From NCBI GenBank assembly GCA_037074705.1, contig CM073594.1, positions 73,208,509 through 73,272,508 of the forward strand: 64,000 nucleotides of DNA, read 5' to 3'. The stretch comes from Zhengitettix transpicula. Lineage: Eukaryota; Arthropoda; Insecta; Orthoptera; Tetrigidae. Positions 11,970 to 22,740 of the stretch are shown here, piece after piece (the stretch's first letter is position 1; each line of letters begins with the position of its first letter). Below the pieces are notes generated by a model. That model did not search any database and was not told where the DNA came from. It saw only the letters and a program-made list of their open reading frames with translations. Made by a program: the position numbers and the translations under genes.

Positions 11970-12320
11970 TGTTGGTACGCCAGAAGTTGCACCACGCAGG
12001 TGCCTGGATGACGCTGGTGACCTTGGCGTGGGCGCTGCAGACAGCCTGTCGCCATCGCCTGCTCCACCGGAAGCTGAGGGCCAACCTCCCCCCTCAAAGC
12101 CGCCGCGGAAGGGAACAACCTCATAAAAACAGCCTTGTTATTCCATCCCGCCAAAAACACCTCCGTCACCGCAAAAAAAACCCCTTAACCTCCCCAACGC
12201 ATCCAGGAGGATTCACAAGCTTGACAACCCATGGTCTATAACACCAGGAAATATTCAACGGCTGAAAATCCGACAGCAGAAAATCCTGTTAAGGGATTCA
12301 ACTCTCCGGATCCTACTATA
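11970..12320 (+). pseudogene. Unrecognised broken ORF, proline-rich then basic
   Basis: One plus-strand frame from about 11972 reads a low-complexity stretch rich in P, S and A (SLSPSPAPPEAEGQPPPSKP), then a stop near 12124, then another proline-rich and basic stretch ending near 12319. The continued bias across the stop suggests a decayed coding segment, perhaps the tail of a transposon or a gag-like protein. I do not recognise a family. A competing minus-strand frame at 11864-12169 is open but featureless. Confidence 0.3.
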
Positions 12321-12370
12321 ATAAACATTTTTAATTGTCACGTTCAATCTCCAGTCAATGCGACTAAGTA

Positions 12371-12663
12371 TTCTTCTTCTTTTATTGGCACTATAAGCCA
12401 ATGTGAGTTTTGGCCTTATTAAAAATTTTCTTCCTGTGTCAGTCTCTGGCATCCTCTTACTTTCGTGGTTTGTATATCCTTCTCAATGTCAGCTACTCAT
12501 CTTTTTCGGGGTCTCCCCTGTTTCCTCCTTCCGACTGGCTTCCAGTCCATAATCCGTCTAGGTGTTCTGCTTTCATCCATCCTAAGTACGTGTCCCATGC
12601 AGGCCAACCTTCTGCTCTTGATAAACCGAACGATGTCCTCGTTATCCATGAGCTACTCAAGTT
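12371..12663 (-). mobile_element. LINE 3' tail (endonuclease/reverse-transcriptase type)
   Basis: The minus-strand translation from about 12640 reads RFIKSRRLACMGHVLRMDES and then GRRKQGRPRKR, a conserved C-terminal tail of insect non-LTR elements (GHV.RM....P.R....P.G.R..GRP..RW). A stop replaces the tryptophan after RPRKR. The insert ends in a (GAA)-rich tail on the minus strand. It is bounded by an imperfect 11-bp duplication (GCGACTAAGTA / GCGAGTACGTA), fitting target-primed insertion. It is strongly 5'-truncated and inactive. Confidence 0.75.
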
Positions 12664-12710
12664 GCGAGTACGTATTAATTAATAAAATATTTCAGCTTTC
12701 CATAATATAT

Positions 12711-13661
12711 TGTAATAATTAAATATAATAATAATAATGGATGGGCGCTTTTAAATGAAATACACTAATAGCTTTAAAGAACAAACAAAATTTATTAAGC
12801 CAAATTTAAAAACAATTATAAAATACACAAAATATTTGGGATCTCAGGGTCTTGATCTGGGTTTGATAAATGGCAGCATTTAAATAATCAAAAATTACAT
12901 TTACCTTTTATAGAAATCAAAGCGTCTGAACATAGACAAAATTTGTTGCGGAAGAAATAATACTAAAGATTGAATTTAACAATTTCAATTTTATCAAGAA
13001 TTAACAATCTCATTTTATCGATAATTAAATAATTAAAAAACGATCTGACTTTTATCTTTTAAACACGGTTTACAAATTATTTTAGTTTTTTTTCTCTACT
13101 TACGGCCGCCCAGGTCCCATTTTTTAGTTAATCGTGCACAATTTTGGGGACATCACTGATTCTAAGTTCTCACAGACTCTAATTGGCGTTGTTTGTTAGT
13201 TGGTTTAACACAAATTGGTTGGTTCTCGATGCTTTACTGCAACCTGGATTTGTAGATCTCGTGGCTTTAGTTGACAATGGACGTCATTGGTTTGTCTGAA
13301 TATTGCTTTACTTTTTAATAACTGAAAGCATGTTTGTGACTGGGCCACAATCTTTCGTTCTGACTGCCGACTGTAAAACTTTCAATGAGTTTTTTTCGCC
13401 CGTTCTATTCGCTGTCTGCTGACCGACTGTACTGTTCAAATTTTTATGCCTTGGAATTTTGGTCTTTTCTCCTCGCTGCTTACTGCCCGACTGTACTCTT
13501 CGTCTCGCAAGTTTTTGAGCGCGTAGAACCTTCTCGACTCCTCAACAATGTTTTCTTTGCCTTGCCGGATTGTTGCGGCGTCCGCTCTATATCCACTAAT
13601 AATGAGTCCTCTACAATCCAACTTTCCAATTAGAACAATGTCTTAATTACCAATTACTACA
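12711..13661 (-). mobile_element. TA-LTR copy E6, with empty site in the window
   Basis: 951-bp reverse copy, TGTAATAATT at left and ACTACA at right, with ATAT on each side (12707-12710, 13662-13665). The uninterrupted target is seen in repeat U copy 2 (CACAGTATATCAATTTTATT near 15768), which has one copy of the target. The PBS-like segment is not evident. The CCCAGGTCCCAT region near 13110 corresponds to a decayed CTGGTACCAG block. Confidence 0.8.
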
Positions 13662-13799
13662 ATATCATTTTTATTAAACAGCTCTCGCCATTACAACCAG
13701 ACAACTAAAAACAAAACAAAGATAAAACCAAACCCAAATATATGTCCCCCCTTCATATTATTATTATCAATTCGTAAATGTAATAATTTTATTACTTAT

Positions 13800-14233
13800 C
13801 TCCCCTCTTTTTTTTAGTAAGGCTCGAGTTCCAACCCCCCCCCCCCCCAGGAATTAGTCTGAACAATTTAATTTGAACACAGTCACCAAGTTTTTACTTT
13901 TATTAAATAATTTGTTGGAAGCTTTCAACTCTTTTGTTATAACCATCCTCAGTGAATAATCAAACATTACTACTTATATATATAAAAAAGTTACGAATAT
14001 ATTGCAAAACCTTCCTGTACTATAATTAAAATCACAATAACTTTTAAAATATTAGTACCTGTAGGTACTTAATCACTCATATAAAACTATGTTCAAAGAT
14101 TGAAGCCTTTCCCGGTGCAGTTGTTCAAAACTATGTTGTTTATTCAACAAGGTCTCTTCTTAAAATATTGATAAGTAAAACATGAAAAAATAATAAGAAA
14201 TTGTAACCAATTATAAGTTGCTCTTTTAGGTAT
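13800..14233. other. Spacer with poly-C tract
   Basis: Contains a run of about 13 C at 13837-13849. Otherwise AT-rich with no recognised gene or element end. Confidence 0.4.
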
Positions 14234-15246
14234 TGTAATAATTAAAAGGCAGTAAATGAATTAAATTAGCCCCACTTTGTGGAAGCCAATTTATGTAATA
14301 ATTAAATGGTGGTCTTAATTAAAACAATTAATTAACAAAATTATTAAGATTTAAAAATTTATTCTTTAAAAATACTTTATTTCATCAAGTTAACAAACGA
14401 ATATTTTATTTCAATTTTGCAATTCGTGGCGTTCTAGGAAAAATTCAACTTGATATTTTACAATCAAATATGTCGAAATTCTCTTTACCTCAGGGTCATT
14501 ACTGGGTTTGACATACCGATCAATCCAATTTAATAAACTAACATTAACAATTCAAATTCATTGAAGCTAACTTAATCTATACAATATGAAAATAAACGAA
14601 ATGAAAGAAACTGAATGAAAAGAAAAACGAACGAAATCTGAGTTCTACCTTTAATTCTCATTTACAGGTTTTAAAATAATTGATTTGTTCACACATATTG
14701 TCTTTCTGGTACCAGATCTGATTCTTGGAGCTTGAGGACAACACTCACTAAAAAGGCCATTATTCACTGATTCTACACATTAAAATTTTAATACACACCG
14801 TCGATGTTATCGTTCTCTGCCACCTGGAACTTTGGATCAGCCGCCCCTCAATCAGCCCTCGGACATAGGTCTCCTTGATGCCTCTATGCAAAATTTAGTT
14901 CTGTCTGTGTGAAGCAAAACCTTTTGCTTCCAACTTTGCGATTATTATTTGAGTCTCTCCGTCAAAACTGTTTACTCGCGTTTTATGTAAACTAATAGAT
15001 CTCGCAGTTGGACTTCTTGGACCGCACTATTTTAGATCAGCATCCACGTTTTTGGATTTCAGTTCGCGACGCAGACTTTTCTGTTTCGCGTCTCGCTGCA
15101 GACTGACTAACTCTCGTACAGAACGCAGTTCACAACAAAGGCTCCGCCGACACAGAGTTACCGTCAATTGTCGTTCTTTGGCAACTCGTACTGCTAACAA
15201 TCCAATTTAATTGAAACAATTAATGGCCTCTTTAATTGGTATCACA
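14234..15246 (-). mobile_element. TA-LTR copy E7
   Basis: 1013-bp reverse copy with GTAT flanks on both sides (14230-14233, 15247-15250). A PBS-like segment (minus strand: TTGGCTTCCACAAAGTGGGG) lies near 14275-14295, next to an internal ATTACAT at about 14299. CTGGTACCAG lies at about 14708-14717. Confidence 0.82.
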
Positions 15247-15393
15247 GTATCTGTGTTGACGTGTATATGTTTACATGTGTGTATAATCATATATATCTGT
15301 ATAGTTAAATAATAATTCTTATAAGATTAATTAATTTTGTTTTCAGAATATTCTTTCCTTTCACACACACCTTCTGAACTAACTGCATATTTT

Positions 15394-15639
15394 TTAGTTT
15401 CTTCTAACGTTTTCTCTCCCAGCTTCCTTTTCTCGCAACAAACTTTTCTCCAATTCATCCATTCTCTTCTCCAACCTTGTTACGTTATCTCCTTCCTTTT
15501 TCAAACTTTCATTCACTTTCTTCTCTATACGATCCATTTTGTTAAATAATATTTTCAAACACTCGATCATCGTAATATTCTTCTGATCGACAAATTCCGC
15601 CATTTCCACAACCTCTTCTAATTTTCTCCAATTCTGCAT
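15394..15639 (-). pseudogene. Short coiled-coil ORF, possible retroelement ORF1 remnant
   Basis: An 81-residue frame with charged heptad-like spacing (MDRIEKKVNESLKKEGDNVT, then RLEKRMDELEKSLLREKEAG) predicts a coiled coil. Such segments are common in ORF1/gag-like proteins of LINEs, but no zinc knuckle or other domain follows, and the frame is not extended upstream. It could also be chance from an AG-rich strand. Function not assigned. Confidence 0.3.
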
Positions 15640-15682
15640 TCCCTTTTACATATACGTACTTCGCAAAGGTCCACGTTCTGAC

Positions 15683-16230
15683 AATAAACACTTTAAAATA
15701 TCACGTTTAATCATCCCCAGTCAATGCGGGTACGTATTATTTAATAAAATATTTCACTTTTCCACAGTATATCAATTTTATTAAATAGCTCTCGCAATTA
15801 ACCAAATACAACTCAAAAGATAAAAACAAAACCAGAGGCACTTCGGCCTGTTTTGAGAGGTGTAAGTTCCGGGGTCACAGACCTTGGGCATACGGTAAGA
15901 GTTGTTCGCTGTTTCCATTGAAACAGTCGGCCAGCTGCCTCCTAAACTGGTCGAGGTACGGAGAATGGAATGCTGCGTCCCCACAGCAAACTCTTCTCCC
16001 GCTATCAAAATGCGTGGGACAAGTACCCAATGCCCTTCCTACCTAATGCAGGCTTTTCTAGGGTTTTCCCTGCATTACTTTAAGGCGAATGCCGGGTAGG
16101 ATCCTTAAACTATAGCCCTGAGGCCCTAGTTAACCCTTGACTACCCTTTCAGATCCCTTCCTATTCTTATTATTAACATCAATTTCTAAATGTAATAAGT
16201 TTACTACACTTCGTCCACTCGCTGTAAATT
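15683..16230. repeat. Repeat U, copy 2, carrying S-repeat S4
   Basis: Matches copy 1 at 12.32-13.80 kb but lacks the LINE tail and E6, and instead contains S4 at about 15838-16157. Together the two copies document three independent insertions. Confidence 0.6.
15838..16157 (-). repeat. S-repeat copy S4
   Basis: Reverse copy of the S family, reading from the GCACTTCGGCCTGTTTTGAG block to the CCTTTCAGATCCCTTCCTAT block. The site is uninterrupted in repeat U copy 1 (near 13735). Confidence 0.6.
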
Positions 16231-16848
16231 TCCTTTATTACAAACAAGCGAAATGTTGTGTAGTTAATGTAAAGGTGGCGACTAATCGCGAGATATTATT
16301 TTAATCTTAAAACAACGACGACAAACACGAGTCCATTTATTACAATAGTGGCGTGCTTTTGGTATGACATATTATTTACAGAAATTCCCGTCCCCTATCG
16401 CAATTAAAAAAAATGAACGAATAAGTTACTGGTTTTATTGTAAAAAGATTGTAAGAAACCACGGGAGGAAAAGTTTCCATCGAGATGAGTGAGTTGAATA
16501 ATTCATAATTATAATATATAGGATAACGTTTAGGAAGTGTGCTGTTAAATTTTCAGGACATTTGACTGACTGTCTAAATCAGGGATTCCCAAACTTATCT
16601 CTGCTTCGTCCACCTTGACAATTTATTTTCTAATGGACCCTAGATTTTCTAAAATTATAAGTCATAAACAACGCCACCCATTAAGCAACGACAATCCACT
16701 AATTAATATAAACAACTTAAAAACATATTTATAAGTTTTCTGCCTTATATATAATTTCTCGGTTGCTGCTGATGTTTTTCCATAATAATTTTCATATTAG
16801 GTGCAAAATTAGTTAATAATAATAATTATAATCGTAAATCAATACGTA
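16230..16848. other. AT-rich spacer
   Basis: No gene or defined element. GCGAAATGTTGTGTAG at 16249-16264 resembles the 3' half of a decayed hammerhead; the 5' core is absent. Confidence 0.35.
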
Positions 16849-17256
16849 TGAGGGTGGTTCGATAAGAAATGCCTCCTATTTCTTTCTCCTTACATAAGTT
16901 AGTTGTGTGAAAATTTTGAATTTGATGTGATTCCTGAAACATTCTTCTCCAAACCACTGCAGTAACAACTTCCTAAGTCAACAGGGTGCAGAATGGCGTT
17001 GACGTACATATTAGACAGCGTTCTGACAATGAATGATTAAATGCGGAAGATGAAACGCCCATTCTAAATCATGGACGACTGAAAAATGTGTAACAGTGGA
17101 TGTCAGCACTGTTCGGCAATGATGGACTCGTCGCTGTAACGAAGCTCAAGGGCAAACACCTTAATGATGAGGGTTTATGCTGTGTAAATTGCATTTAATT
17201 GTTGTGACAAATAAAAGAGAAAATAATAGGAGGTATTAAGTATTGACAGACCCTTG
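16849..17256. mobile_element. mariner deletion derivative (MITE-like)
   Basis: The inverted ends TGAGGGTGGTTCGATAAG and (from the right) CAAGGGTCTGTCAATACT share a further inner block ATRCCTCCTATT, and TA flanks both sides. The 408-bp length means most of the transposase is gone. The interior near 16970-17170 keeps faint similarity to a transposase N-terminus (one frame reads AEGCRMALTYIRQRS). It could be moved only by a transposase supplied elsewhere. Confidence 0.75.
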
Positions 17257-17860
17257 TAATATTAAATGATTTCAGTTTTTTAAAATAAATTGATTAACTT
17301 GACGGTCTGAAACATGTAAGAATTAGGAAAAGATAATGTTGGTTTGGTGATTTCAGTTAATTTGGCTAATTTTTAGCTTATATTTTTTATAATCCCAAAA
17401 TTTGACATGACGACTTGTTCGGAAATTGAAACTACATGACATTGCGTGTATCTTATCGCCATGTAATATTACATTTAAGTACTTTATAACGGATATTATT
17501 GGCACATAATTACATTACTTTAACATTAAATAATAAAATTATCCTGGACCCCCGTCTAAATGAAGACTGCGGACGTGGATATTAAATCTGTTAATTATGA
17601 TGACGTCATGGAGAGTAACTGCGGTGTTACAATATGGCAATGTAAGGAAGGAAGGATTTACGTCCGCACATGTGCAGAGAGACAGAGAGGGAGCTAATGC
17701 CCTTTGATGCTGGGGCAGTATTAATAACGTGCAGAGTTGTCTGTGGATATTTGTGTTGTCTGTGGACTTAGCGGAGCAGTTGCTACAAAGGCAAGCTTGA
17801 TGGCAAGATATAACAACAGTTCTTGAGGTGATCAAACGGGTGTAGGAGCCCAGGGCGTGT
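17257..17860. other. Spacer, no gene recognised
   Basis: AT-rich to 17540, then more balanced. Minus-strand frame 17539-17835 (98 codons) has no recognisable domain and is treated as chance. Confidence 0.3.
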
Positions 17861-17869
17861 TCTCCTCTC

Positions 17870-17990
17870 CTCCGTTGTTTGTCTTTCCTCTCCTTCCACT
17901 CTCACGCTGCTTCGCTTCGTTTCGCTTCACCACCGAGACATCCAAAATGGCCGCCGACACCAGGGCCATGGTCTTCTCGACTCTCCGATG
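17870..17990 (+). promoter_or_regulatory. Possible pyrimidine-rich promoter/first-exon-like segment
   Basis: A CT-rich run is followed by CATCCAAAATGGCCGCCGAC (17940-17959), which resembles a start context and also the YY1-type AAAATGGCCGCC motif found near animal transcription starts. The frame from this ATG runs without interruption into the tandem repeat below. No TATA box is seen. It could be the 5' end of an unrecognised transposon transcript or a host exon; the evidence is weak. Confidence 0.25.
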
Positions 17991-18003
17991 TAAACCTCAA
18001 GGC

Positions 18004-18770
18004 GAGGCAGTTCCTCTGCGATGGCCGACTTGGTACAAGAGGAGAAATTTCTACTTCCACTCTGTATTAACCATGTTATCCACTTCTACCTCAGGACGAC
18101 TTGGTCGCTGTCAACTTCCCTCTGTCCTGTTCCTTGTATCTATTTTGTTCCTCCTTTTTCTCTTCAGTTTTTCCCTATATTTTCCTAAGTTCTTTCTCCA
18201 TTTCTTCTTCTTTATTCAGACAACAGAATGCCGGAAAATACTTTTAACGATATTACCTCACCAATGTCAACCAAATTTCCAAAGTAGATACGACATTAGT
18301 CTTCACGGGTCGGAAAAATACACATTTATTTTAAAGATCAAACCATCTGGACCGCAAAATAAAATAAAATAATAAGGCAGCTCCTGAAGATCACAATTCT
18401 CTGCGATGGCCAAATTGGTACAAGAGGAGAAATCTCTACTTCCAGTCTGTATTAACCATGTTATCCACTTCATCCTCAGGATTATTTATAACTTGTTGGC
18501 TATCAACTTCCCTCTGTCCTGTTCATTGTATCTATTTTGTTCCTCCTTTTGCTCTTCAGTTTTTCCCTCTGTTTTCCTTAGTTCTTCCTCCCTTTCTTCT
18601 TCTTTATTCAGACAACAGAATGCCGGAAAAATACTTATCACGATATTACCTCATCAGTGTCAACCAAATTTCCGAAGTAGATACGACATTAGTCTTCACG
18701 GGTCGGAAAAATACACATTTATTTTAAAGATCAAACCATCTGGACCACAAAATAAAATAATTTGAAACTT
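18004..18770 (+). repeat. Two-copy tandem repeat, ~386-bp unit
   Basis: Two direct copies (about 18004-18372 and 18390-18760) share CTCTGCGATGGCC, TACAAGAGGAGAAA, TGTATTAACCATGTTATCC, GACAACAGAATGCCGG and GATCAAACCATCTGGACC. The copies are clearly diverged. Both contain open stretches in more than one frame without a recognisable domain, and stops differ between the copies. The origin is unknown. Confidence 0.7.
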
Positions 18771-19275
18771 CTTGTATGCACAAAAATAAAATTTAATACA
18801 TCTTTACCACATTTTGAACGTGATCAAAATGCCCTTTTTGTTGGAAAACATTTTGTCTCTACATGAGGGATGGCAGTTTTATATCGCTAACAACGTTTCA
18901 TACAAATCGGTCCGACGTTTTCCTCGTGGAAGGTGATCAAAGTCAGTCCAGGTGACGTCAGATTCCCAAATACGCACGTCAAAGGTAAAGATGAACTCAA
19001 AGTCACTCAATGCTAAGCAAAAGTCGTATTATATTTATGTAGATTTAAGATGTCTGATAATGTGCCAAGTTTTCACCTTTGTTTAGAGAATATTTTCTTT
19101 AAGTATTAATTTTCCTCAATCATTTATTACATACTTTTGATTATTACTAAAACGTGCAAACTTATTCATTAGATTTATTTTATGGTTGTTTCAAATTTCC
19201 TAATTTGTGAACTAGAATTAGGTACTGAATTATATTTTTCTCTCAAGTATTTAAAAAATGGTCACATTATTATAT
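18771..19275. other. Spacer
   Basis: No gene or element end recognised; AT-rich from 19030. Confidence 0.35.
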
Positions 19276-20137
19276 TGTAAACTAATTAGAGGCCATTAAT
19301 GATTTTAATAATTGGACAGTTATGGTGGATTGTTAGCGGTTCAAATTTTCAAAGGCTACAATGGATAGGCGAGCTTTGTTCGACTGCGAGCGATTTTCTG
19401 AAACATTCGGTCTGGTGTTGAAGTCGGAACGTAGTTACAAAGTCGTACAACGAACAACGTGGCAGGCATATAGATCTGGCCAAAAAGGATACAAGTATTA
19501 AATTTGAGTATAAACTTTGGACAGCAAATCTCATCGAACAGCAAGGAGTAACCTAATAAATGGCGTCACAATAAAATTTCGATAAGTACCGTGACCATCG
19601 TCAATTCCACAGAGAGACAATTTTTTTGTAACAATCTGTCCAACAAATAATCCGGAAGCAGCAGCGGTTTCCAGTTCCCGGAGGACAGACTCGAAAGTTA
19701 CGACCGTGTTTTTGTTTAATCAAGTGTAAATTCAGTGATTCCATGGCCTTTTAGTGTGAATTGTGAGGTGAGCCCGAGCCCAAGAGAAATAAGTCTGGTA
19801 CCAGCCAATGTGTTGTAAGTACAAACAAATTTGATCAAGTTTTGTAAACGATAATTAAATGTAAAGTCGTCAGATTCGCTTTTTAATTTTTGTTTGATTG
19901 TTTAACTTCTTAGTTTATAAAGGAATTTGATTGTTAACGAAAATATAAAGGTTGTTTCCTCACTTAGAAGGCCCAACTAAATTCTAAATAAAATTTGGTT
20001 TGTTAATTTTGATTGTTTATCACATAAAATGTCGCCACAACGTAGGGTAAATTAATTGTATAGTAAATAATTAAATTTTGTTAATTAATCTTTTATTTAT
20101 TACCCCGATTAAATAATCTTATTTTTTAATTATTACA
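19276..20137 (+). mobile_element. TA-LTR copy E8
   Basis: 862-bp forward copy, the shortest complete one, with ATAT on each side. CTGGTACCAG is at about 19795-19804, then GTAAGTAC at about 19816. A decayed PBS-like string (TGTCGCCACAACGTAGGG) lies near 20029, with about 90 bp from there to the terminal ATTACA at 20132-20137. Confidence 0.82.
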
Positions 20138-20740
20138 ATATATTGTATAATTTCTCATTTTTTGTTTTGAAATTTTATATATTATATTTTCGTATGTAAT
20201 ATTATCATTTATATATTAATGTAGACAAGGATATTTTTTCCTTTGCTACACAAATAATGGAGATCAGGAATAATTAATTCCTATTGCTCGCTATTAATAT
20301 GATGCTGTTACGGTAAAGGATTGTGCTCGGCGTCTGAAATGAAAGCTTTATTTAGGCTAATGTTGAACAATAAATAATAATTTTTCAAATCCATGTCAAT
20401 GCAAAAATAAAATTCGGTACTGTTTTGGGCATATTTTGCATGGGCTAGACATAAATATAATTTATATTCACCTGATATATAATAAGAGAAGGAATAGATA
20501 AATATAAAGGCCGGACAGTCAGAAAAGGTTTAATAATTCACAATCGTAACAATATAATAACACTACATTTCGTCCCTATTTTGGTATTTATCTTTATAAA
20601 ATTTATACAAATTTATTTTACATAATATTAAATAATTTTTGGAACCTGAAGATTGAAATGATTTGAGTGAATACAATCAAATATATCTGAATATTCAATC
20701 ATTGAAGAAATTTTAGATCATAATATTAATAATTAAGTAA
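20138..20740. other. AT-rich spacer with hammerhead relic
   Basis: No gene. On the minus strand around 20552-20572, TAGGGACGAAATGTAGTG resembles stem II 3' strand, GAAA and cleavage region of the type-2 hammerheads, but the first core box is degraded (AAGATAA). Confidence 0.35.
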
Positions 20741-20885
20741 ATAAGCAACAACACAGCCAATGTGTCAGAAGAAAATGTGTGATTAATTAAAACAAAAATT
20801 CTGGACGAAACGTTGCGTTGAAATAATTTTTTGTTTATTTAATAAATATATGTATTCTGACATATTGGCTGTGTTGTTTATTTAT
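20741..20885. repeat. Inverted repeat flanking a ribozyme-like core
   Basis: Two arms of about 30 bp (20741-20770 and 20856-20885, sharing AACACAGCCAAT and the GTCAGAA end) face each other. The 85-bp loop contains TTCTGGACGAAACGTTGCG at 20809-20827, the 3' half of the hammerhead seen in nearby PLE-like tails. The arms could fold into a long hairpin, or they mark an inverted duplication of a retroelement tail. Confidence 0.55.
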
Positions 20886-21050
20886 AAAATGAAAATTGTC
20901 AATTTATATAAAATATTGATAATAATGGCTGAAACGACAGAGACACAGACAGACAAGAATACAGGCAAACTTGGAAAAGAGAAACTGTAAGTAAATTTGA
21001 ATTTAAAATTTTTCAAACGGTGAATAACTTAGACTCGAAATGTTATTCGT

Positions 21051-21092
21051 CGTTAGAAAAAGATTCTAATCCGCGTCGAAACGTCCGGCATT
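21051..21092 (+). ncRNA. Hammerhead-like hairpin, type-3 family (decayed)
   Basis: GTTAGAAAAAGATTC, a short loop, GCGTCGAAACGTCCGGCA. Homologous to the copies at 45.33 (minus) and 48.47 kb, where the stem is a perfect GACGC/GCGUC. Here one arm has mutated. The canonical CUGANGA box is absent in all copies, so self-cleavage is not supported. Confidence 0.4.
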
Positions 21093-21174
21093 TTTAAAAT
21101 TCAAATTTACTTAGTTAATGTTCGTCTTAATTATTATTTTAACAGACGTTAATTTTTTGTTTAAATATTAACAA

Positions 21175-21857
21175 CTAGCTGGGTTCCCGGCGTTGCCCGT
21201 GATGTCGTATATCTATAACCCCGAATTTGACTCGAATGACGGTTGTTTTTGTGTTAATTATATGAAACGCCCCTCTACCCCCACCCCTAAGGGAGCTGCC
21301 CTATCATGCTGAAAGGGGTTGAAATTTTACAAACAACATCGGTAGAAATAATATCAACGTCATTGACCCCCGACAAATATTTTTTCCAGGCAAATATCGA
21401 CCATGTTTGAAAAATTCCACCCCCGGCAATGGGGGGGGGGGGTTTAAATGGCCAATTGAATGTCATAATTAAACTCACCGACATCTATAACCCTGGATTT
21501 GACTTGAATCTCGGTTGTATTCGTGTTATTTTCTTGTAACACCCTTCCACCCTCACCCCTAACGTTTCTCCTTTCCAATGTTGTAAGGGGTTGAAATTAT
21601 ACACATATAACATCTCGTTGACCCCCAAAAAATATTTATGCGACTCAAATATCGGCTGTTTTAGCAGGATTAAATATTTCCACCCCCGTTCTTGGGGGTG
21701 GTAGACGCGTCTCACCCCGACGGTGTTTGTTTCCTGAACGTGACCAACACGTGTACGAAATTTGGTGAATTTTTCTTCACCGGTCTACATTTGTATAAGG
21801 AACATACAAATATAGATACAAACAAACATACACTCTGCTTTATTTATTAGAAGTAGA
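21175..21857 (-). mobile_element. Helitron-like non-autonomous element H2
   Basis: Reverse orientation: the left end CTAGCTGGGTTCCCGGCG is the complement of the Helitron 3' terminus, and the right end is the complement of TCTACTTCTAATAAATAAAG. It shares interior blocks with H4-H6 (CACCCCGACGGTGTTTGTTTCC, split by mutations; ACAAATATTTT). About 683 bp, non-coding, with a G-run near 21431-21442. Confidence 0.68.
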
Positions 21858-21918
21858 TTAATTTTATTAATGCTTAATAATAAAATCGTCTGTTTCCTTT
21901 TTCCTTTCATCTATTGCT

Positions 21919-21953
21919 CACCTGATGAAGTCCAAACTTGGGGATGAAACGCA
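21919..21953 (+). ncRNA. Hammerhead ribozyme, type-2 family
   Basis: CUGAUGA at 21922-21928; stem II A-U, U-A, C-G, C-G with one bulged G (AGUCC / GGAU); GAAA at 21946-21949; then C-GCA with GUG (21953-21955) able to pair with CAC before the core. The base expected to be U next to the cleavage site is C, which should impair cleavage. The same bulged stem II occurs at 39.03 kb, showing common descent. Confidence 0.6.
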
Positions 21954-21959
21954 GTGGTA

Positions 21960-22740
21960 TTATAATATTCTAATTGTATTAGCCAAGTATTTATAAATAT
22001 ATTTCGGTTTATTTTGCTATAAACGTGCCCGCAAATATTTATTGAACGAGTTGGTGAGGAATCGTTGAGGCCGTCTGAATGATAAGATGATGTGTTGATG
22101 ATCATAACCGGAGGAATGTTTGCCGTCGTAGGGACGAGGAGCGGGAGACGAGCTTCCGTGAGAACTTCCCCGAGGGAACTAGAAGATTAACCAACAGATA
22201 CAACGAAACTAACAGCTCTTAAAACGGCGACCCTCTCCAACGCACAGAAAGGAAAGCCAAGTGTGTGTGTGTGTGTGTGTGCGGGCGGAGGAGAGGGAAA
22301 ATACTCCCACGCGAAGAAAGGAAGAGAAGCCTTCGGGGGAAGATTCACTCACTGCTCTTCTAATTGTGACAAGAATGTTTTATAAGAAAAAGGAAAAACC
22401 CCACGGTGAATGGAGGGAACGCTTCTAATTTGGTCCCCTTCTCCCTTTTCGACACTTGTGTACACACACACAAGGGGAGGGATTTAGCAACGTCGCCAAT
22501 CCTCAAAGGATACACGACATTCACGGAGGCCTTGATTTAGGCACAGGAATATTCTTCAACGCACTCAAAACTCTAACATCAACATGTTTTCGGCCTGACT
22601 CCGTCACGTCACACGATAGTGACACAGCAAGGCGTGGAAAGGACGCCAACATCTTCAACGCCGTCTGCATTGTGACGTACATCACAAAAGAATTTACATC
22701 CCAAGTAAACCACAACACGTCGCCTGGCAAGAAATTATTC
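21960..22740. other. Unique-looking region with (GT)n
   Basis: More GC-balanced than its surroundings. Contains a (GT)n tract at 22262-22280. Open frames at 22456-22752 and on the opposite strand have no recognisable domain. Possibly single-copy host DNA. Confidence 0.35.

Larger units (their letters stand above)
12320..13850. repeat. Repeat U, copy 1, carrying two insertions
   Basis: The blocks 12320-12370, 12664-12710 and 13662-13800 align in order with a nearly continuous stretch at 15.68-16.22 kb (copy 2). The gaps are a LINE tail (12371-12663) and TA-LTR E6 (12711-13661), so copy 2 is their empty site. The nature of U is unknown; minus-strand GGACGAAGTG and plus-strand GCGAAATGTTGTG strings in copy 2 hint at a PLE tail. 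Confidence 0.6.

Noticed and set aside
13903..13955. Hammerhead ribozyme on the minus strand (CUGAGGA ... GAAAGC)
   Set aside because: The core boxes are present, but neither stem II nor a GUH-stem I partner is convincing; mentioned only as a possible relic.
16245..16265. Second half of a hammerhead (GCGAAATGTTGTG)
   Set aside because: No CUGANGA within range; only a relic.
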